64,000 nucleotides of DNA, from NCBI RefSeq assembly GCF_028209885.1, contig NZ_JAQLEM010000001.1:50475-114474 (forward strand). Reading direction: 5' to 3'. The notes below the pieces were generated by a model that was not told where the DNA came from, ran no database searches, and worked only from the letters and a program-made list of their open reading frames with translations. This DNA comes from Collinsella aerofaciens (GTDB lineage: Bacteria; Actinomycetota; Coriobacteriia; Coriobacteriales; Coriobacteriaceae). Made by a program: the position numbers and the translations under genes. Shown in pieces: positions 60,437 to 64,000 of the stretch (position 1 is the stretch's first letter; each line of letters begins with the position of its first letter).

Positions 60437-61312
60437 GTGTCGTGGGTTGTCGCAGCATTTGCGTCAGCATTCTTTGCCGGCATCACATCCATCTTGGCCA
60501 AATGCGGCATCAAGCAGACCGACTCCGATGTCGCGACGGCCATTCGCACCTGCGTGGTGCTCGTTTTCGCCTGGGCAATGGCGGGCATTTCTGGATCCAT
60601 TGGAACCATTGGCAGCATCGAACCCAGATCCTGGCTCTTTCTCGTCCTCTCGGGACTCGCTACCGGTGCTTCGTGGATCTGTTACTTTAAGGCGTTGAGC
60701 ATCGGAAATGTCAATAAGGTCGTACCGGTCGACAAGATGAGCACCGTGCTCGCCGCGCTGGTCGCCATCGCGCTTTTTGACGAGACGAGCAACCTTGCGG
60801 TTAAGCTCGTGGGAACCGCTGTCATCACCCTCGGCACGTTTTTAATGATCGAGAAGAAGCAGTCCGCCGAACCCGAGCAGCAGCAAGACCGAACCTGGCT
60901 CGCTTACGCCCTCGGCGCCGCCGTGTTCGCGGCACTCACCTCCGTCCTCGCCAAGATCGGCATCGAAGGCATCGAGTCAAACCTGGCCACGGCAATCCGC
61001 ACCTGCGTGGTACTGGTTATGGCATGGGCAATCGTGGCAGCCAAGGGAAAACTGGAGCAGGTCGCGCACGCTGACCGGCGCGAACTCACATTTCTCGCAA
61101 CATCGGGCATCGCGACTGGAGCATCGTGGCTGCTCTATTACTATGCCATCGCTGCAGGCCAGGTGAGTGTCGTGGTGCAGATCGACAAACTATCGATTGT
61201 CGTATCGGTGCTATTTGCGCGCCTGGCATTCAACGAAAAACTCTCCCGCCGCAGCGCCATCGGTCTCGCCCTCATCGTACTGGGCACCGCCGCGCTTGCA
61301 ATTTGGAAGTAG
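60437..61312 (+). CDS. EamA/DMT transporter with near-identical halves
   Basis: 291 residues. Two homologous EamA halves (about 5-140 and 150-290) are unusually similar: SILAKCGI/SVLAKIGI and DVATAIRTCVVLVFAWAM/NLATAIRTCVVLVMAWAI. About ten helices. Likely drug/metabolite exporter, substrate unknown. GTG start with AAGGAGG 11 nt upstream. Confidence 0.87.
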   Translation: MSWVVAAFASAFFAGITSILAKCGIKQTDSDVATAIRTCVVLVFAWAMAGISGSIGTIGSIEPRSWLFLVLSGLATGASWICYFKALSIGNVNKVVPVDKMSTVLAALVAIALFDETSNLAVKLVGTAVITLGTFLMIEKKQSAEPEQQQDRTWLAYALGAAVFAALTSVLAKIGIEGIESNLATAIRTCVVLVMAWAIVAAKGKLEQVAHADRRELTFLATSGIATGASWLLYYYAIAAGQVSVVVQIDKLSIVVSVLFARLAFNEKLSRRSAIGLALIVLGTAALAIWK

Positions 61313-61406
61313 CGCCGATACCGAACGAAATCCAGTCCACCCGCAAATCCGTGACACAGCGCCCGCACCGGACTTGAGATGTTTGTACTGACTGCGCGCT
61401 ACCGTG

Positions 61407-62696
61407 CTACTTGCGCAGCGGCTTGGGCAGCGGAATGCCGGCGGCGATGACAGCCGCGATGATCATGCAAACGATGCCCTTGAGCGGGAAACACATAAGC
61501 AGCAGGCCCACAACCATGACAGGCTGGCGCATGACCGCACCCATCGTCGATGCCGTGCAGACGGCGACGCAAAAGACCGGATCTGCGCCGGTGAGGATGG
61601 CAAGGCCATAGCCCAGGCTTACGCCTGAGAAGATAACGGGGAAGAAGTGACCGCCGCGCCAACCAAGGTTGATGAGGGCGGGGGTCAGCATGGCCTTGAC
61701 CAGACCGGTCGCGATAAGCACGCCAGCGGGAATGGTCAGGTAGGTTTCCATGAGCACGTCGGCCTGAGTCTCGCCGGCAAACATGGTGTAGGGCAGGACC
61801 GTGCCGCAGATGGCGAGCGCCAGACCGGCTAGCATGGCCTTGACGACAGGACGCTCCCCTATTGCATGGGCAAGCGCCTCGCTGGCGTGCTCGGAGACAA
61901 AGTACAGCCAGCCGCAGATTGTTCCGATCAGCGACAGAGGAATGAGCCAGGTAAGCTCCAGGTTGCCCACCTCGGCGGCCTCGAACCTGGGCATGCCCAT
62001 GCCGCCGCCCATGAGCTGGCCGAGCAGCAGGTAGGTGCCCAGACCGCCGGCAATCGCAATACCGTAGACCACCGTCTTTTGCGCCTTGGGCAGCTTGATG
62101 GTGATCTCGCCGGACGCAGAGCCCTCGTCGCCGTCGGCGCTACCGGCAAGCGGTGCCACAAAACCAAAGACGGGCGCGGTAAAGAGCGCCGTCAGCGCGG
62201 CCTGGGTGCCCAGCAGCGTGAGCTCCCTAAACTCGGCGCCAAAGCGGCGCATACGGTCGCCGACCCAGCTGCACAGTCCCGCAATGACGCCGGTCAGACC
62301 GGCTTCCGGTCCAATACTTCCGCCAAACAGCAGCGGTAGCAGCGCGGCAAGCGACAGCTTGCCCAGATTGTCGTAGGGGTAGCACCCATCCTGTTTGACC
62401 TTGGCCATCACCTGGTTGAGGTCATCGGTCTTGGTGCCCGTCACCTTTTCATACAGACCGATCAGCAGGCCGCCCAGCAGGCAGACAAAAAACGGGTACG
62501 GCAGAAAGCCAAACGGGCCGCTGGCAAGCTCGGGCGAAGCGACGCCCAGCGCGTGCGGAATCTCGGTCCATAGATAGTCGATACCGTGCTCCATCGCGAA
62601 AAAGAACAGCCAGACCGCGGCACCTGCGAACGCACCGGTCACGGCAACGCTAACTAAAAACAGCGCGCGGTTTGTGGGTTTGGCAAGGTTATCCAT
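61407..62696 (-). CDS. ClC-family voltage-gated chloride channel/antiporter
   Basis: 429 residues, multiple helices with the ClC selectivity motif GSIGPEAG (about 126-133), a second-half GWRGGHFFP and a short C-terminus. The glutamate of GPEA is the gating residue. GGAGG precedes the ATG. Carries chloride or fluoride/nitrate; specificity not resolved by sequence alone. Confidence 0.9.
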   Translation of the reverse strand: MDNLAKPTNRALFLVSVAVTGAFAGAAVWLFFFAMEHGIDYLWTEIPHALGVASPELASGPFGFLPYPFFVCLLGGLLIGLYEKVTGTKTDDLNQVMAKVKQDGCYPYDNLGKLSLAALLPLLFGGSIGPEAGLTGVIAGLCSWVGDRMRRFGAEFRELTLLGTQAALTALFTAPVFGFVAPLAGSADGDEGSASGEITIKLPKAQKTVVYGIAIAGGLGTYLLLGQLMGGGMGMPRFEAAEVGNLELTWLIPLSLIGTICGWLYFVSEHASEALAHAIGERPVVKAMLAGLALAICGTVLPYTMFAGETQADVLMETYLTIPAGVLIATGLVKAMLTPALINLGWRGGHFFPVIFSGVSLGYGLAILTGADPVFCVAVCTASTMGAVMRQPVMVVGLLLMCFPLKGIVCMIIAAVIAAGIPLPKPLRK

Positions 62697-62821
62697 CGGG
62701 TCCTCCCGCGGTCAAAGTCGACATAGTTACGTTTTATTGTAGAGCGAGCGTTGCCCGAACGAGCCAACCGTCTGCGCCGCAAACGGCACCATTGGGAGCC
62801 ATAGTGGGGCAGGCTCAAGGC

Positions 62822-63355
62822 TTATCCGTTGATAATCGAGGCAATCTCGCGCAAATCGTCGGCAAAGTAGATGCCCTGCTGACGCCTCGGGCTCGAAAGT
62901 CCTTTATCAATCATGTGCCCGAGCAGCGCCTTGAGGTCGTTGTAGTAACCGTCCAGGTTATACAGGATGCACGGAGCACTCAGGTGCCCCAACGACACCG
63001 CGGACATGACCTCGGCAATCTCCTCGAGCGTGCCCGTCCCACCGGGAAAGGCGATGAACGCATCGCCGAGCTCAATCATCTTGGCTTTGCGCTCGGCCAT
63101 ATCGCTCGTCACGATAAGGTCGTCGATGCCGTCATGTTGAAACTCGGCCTCGATAAAAAAGCTCGGCTCAACACCCGTCACGTGTCCGCCGGCATCGAGT
63201 ACGCTATCGGCGAGCGCACCCATCAGACCCGATTTGGACCCGCCGTATACCAGCGCGTGCCCGTTGGCGCCAATCCAGTTGCCCAGCTCCTGCACCGCGG
63301 GCAGAAACGCCGGGTCATTGCCAGTGTTGGCACCCAGGTACACGGTGATGTTCAT
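62822..63355 (-). CDS. LOG-family nucleotide-sugar hydrolase
   Basis: 177 residues with GGSKSGLMG and the diagnostic PGGTGTLEE (nucleotide 5'-monophosphate phosphoribohydrolase). Bacterial relatives cleave purine nucleotide monophosphates; a physiological role is unknown. AGGGGG precedes the ATG. About 36 nt downstream of the K+ channel gene, same strand. Confidence 0.92.
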   Translation of the reverse strand: MNITVYLGANTGNDPAFLPAVQELGNWIGANGHALVYGGSKSGLMGALADSVLDAGGHVTGVEPSFFIEAEFQHDGIDDLIVTSDMAERKAKMIELGDAFIAFPGGTGTLEEIAEVMSAVSLGHLSAPCILYNLDGYYNDLKALLGHMIDKGLSSPRRQQGIYFADDLREIASIING

Positions 63356-63391
63356 ATTCAGTCCCCCTTATCGTGACGCGCGGCGCCCGTT

Positions 63392-63817
63392 CTAGCGCTG
63401 GCGTCGACGATACTCGCGCACGCGACGCGAAAGATCGGCAAGCTCGTCGCGATCGAGCTCTTCCAAATGCTCCAGATCGTCCATAAAGCGCGCCATGGTG
63501 TCCTTTTGACGCATCTTGATAAGCGTATTGCAGTAGTTCACCGCCACGCCCGTGAGCATAGCGATGTAGAAGATGCTGATGACGCTCAAGACGACGGTAA
63601 TGGCGCGGGCAACCGGCGTCTCGGCCGGAATGTCACCAAAGCCGATGGTCGAGACCGTCTCAAAGCTAAACCACAGGCCATCGCCAAAGGTGAGGGTCGT
63701 GGGCTCGGACAGCCAAACGGCCGTCGAGCATAGCAGGTAGAAGACGAGGAACAGCTCCGTAATGCGCACGAAGCCCGCCTGGCGCAACACGTCAGCAAGC
63801 GTCTTGAGCTTTTTCAT
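63392..63817 (-). CDS. Two-TM potassium channel
   Basis: 141 residues. Two hydrophobic helices (about 15-35 and 65-88) flank a pore with selectivity filter TIGFGD. A C-terminal charged tail rich in Glu/Arg (HLEELDRDELADLSRR) may be cytoplasmic and coiled. ATG 63817 has AAAGGG upstream. Upstream gene of the LOG gene. Confidence 0.9.
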   Translation of the reverse strand: MKKLKTLADVLRQAGFVRITELFLVFYLLCSTAVWLSEPTTLTFGDGLWFSFETVSTIGFGDIPAETPVARAITVVLSVISIFYIAMLTGVAVNYCNTLIKMRQKDTMARFMDDLEHLEELDRDELADLSRRVREYRRRQR

Positions 63818-63885
63818 CGCGACCCTTTCCACGGACAACCAATCACGTTCGCTCGGTATTGTCCCACGCCTCCCCAGCAAACGGA

Positions 63886-63918
63886 ACTAGTCATTGGGGA
63901 CGTTCTTAAATGACTAGT
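63886..63918. repeat. ACTAGTCATT...AATGACTAGT hairpin, copy 3
   Basis: ACTAGTCATT-GGGGACGTTCTTA-AATGACTAGT, the hairpin also at 49868 and, diverged, at 10171; followed by AAGAACGTCC. It lies 69 nt upstream of the K+ channel start. Confidence 0.75.
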
Positions 63919-64000
63919 CAAACAAGAACGTCCATTACAGTCGAAATTGTCAGCCCGGGACCGTCTCGGGCTACGATTGAGGCGCGCCCAGAACGGGCCG

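Overview
The window is high-G+C bacterial chromosome, densely and bidirectionally coded. Gene content and style suggest a gut Coriobacteriia (Collinsella-like) organism. This is an inference from a bifidobacterial-type bile salt hydrolase, pdxR/pdxST, a thiM/thiE salvage locus, reverse rubrerythrin, Kup and many AAGGAGG-type ribosome sites; no 16S rRNA or tRNA gene is present to confirm it. I see no rRNA, tRNA, CRISPR array, prophage or transposase gene.

Layout. 0-5.4 kb: partial coiled-coil DUF2130 gene, metallophosphoesterase, HIRAN protein plus a 59-residue protein, an iron-ADH/ALDH operon and reverse rubrerythrin. 5.4-7 kb: a nuclease-like orphan gene between two copies of a 120-bp inverted-ended repeat. 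7-10 kb: divergent pdxR and pdxST (vitamin B6). 10-15.3 kb: RGG-repeat protein, MFS exporter, peptide deformylase-like protein and an XRE-HTH/aminotransferase fusion with its own operator cluster. 15.4-28.3 kb: LysR/DMT pair, Kup, bile salt hydrolase, a second deformylase-like protein with an altered catalytic residue, two NCS2 nucleobase permeases, esterase, MetE-like protein, LysR and HAD phosphatase. 28.4-30.5 kb: TPP riboswitch, terminator, thiM, thiamine-binding protein and thiE. 30.5-36.1 kb: patatin and two paralogous cyclic-di-GMP proteins. 36.2-39.1 kb: flavodoxin-like reductase, ArsC-fold protein, CobW GTPase and TrmL. 39.1-46.1 kb: two AAA ATPases, a class II UvrA and a TetM-like GTPase, with three copies of one hairpin placed between them. 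46.4-57.4 kb: GNAT, RNA methyltransferases, small membrane proteins, MATE, a second LysR/DMT pair, Ung, SDR, VUT transporter and prfC. 57.4-60 kb: a tandem palindrome array, then a GntR(frameshifted)/ABC operon. 60-64 kb: a DMT protein, ClC channel, LOG protein and K+ channel.

The most unusual feature is the number and variety of dispersed palindromic elements between genes. At least seven families are visible. Several sit exactly at gene ends, so that the element supplies the stop codon: both copies of the 120-bp element end the upstream protein in Asn-Leu-Ser-Glu-stop, and two TGTGACAAAG hairpins each supply a Met-stop. Whether these are mobile, terminators, RNA-processing signals or all three cannot be settled from one window.

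Most metabolic genes act locally in short operons: PdxR with PdxST, riboswitch-controlled thiamine salvage, ADH with ALDH, and the GntR-ABC set. There is no single large pathway across the window. Starts were chosen from ribosome-binding sites; where the longest open frame begins upstream of the best site I used the internal start.
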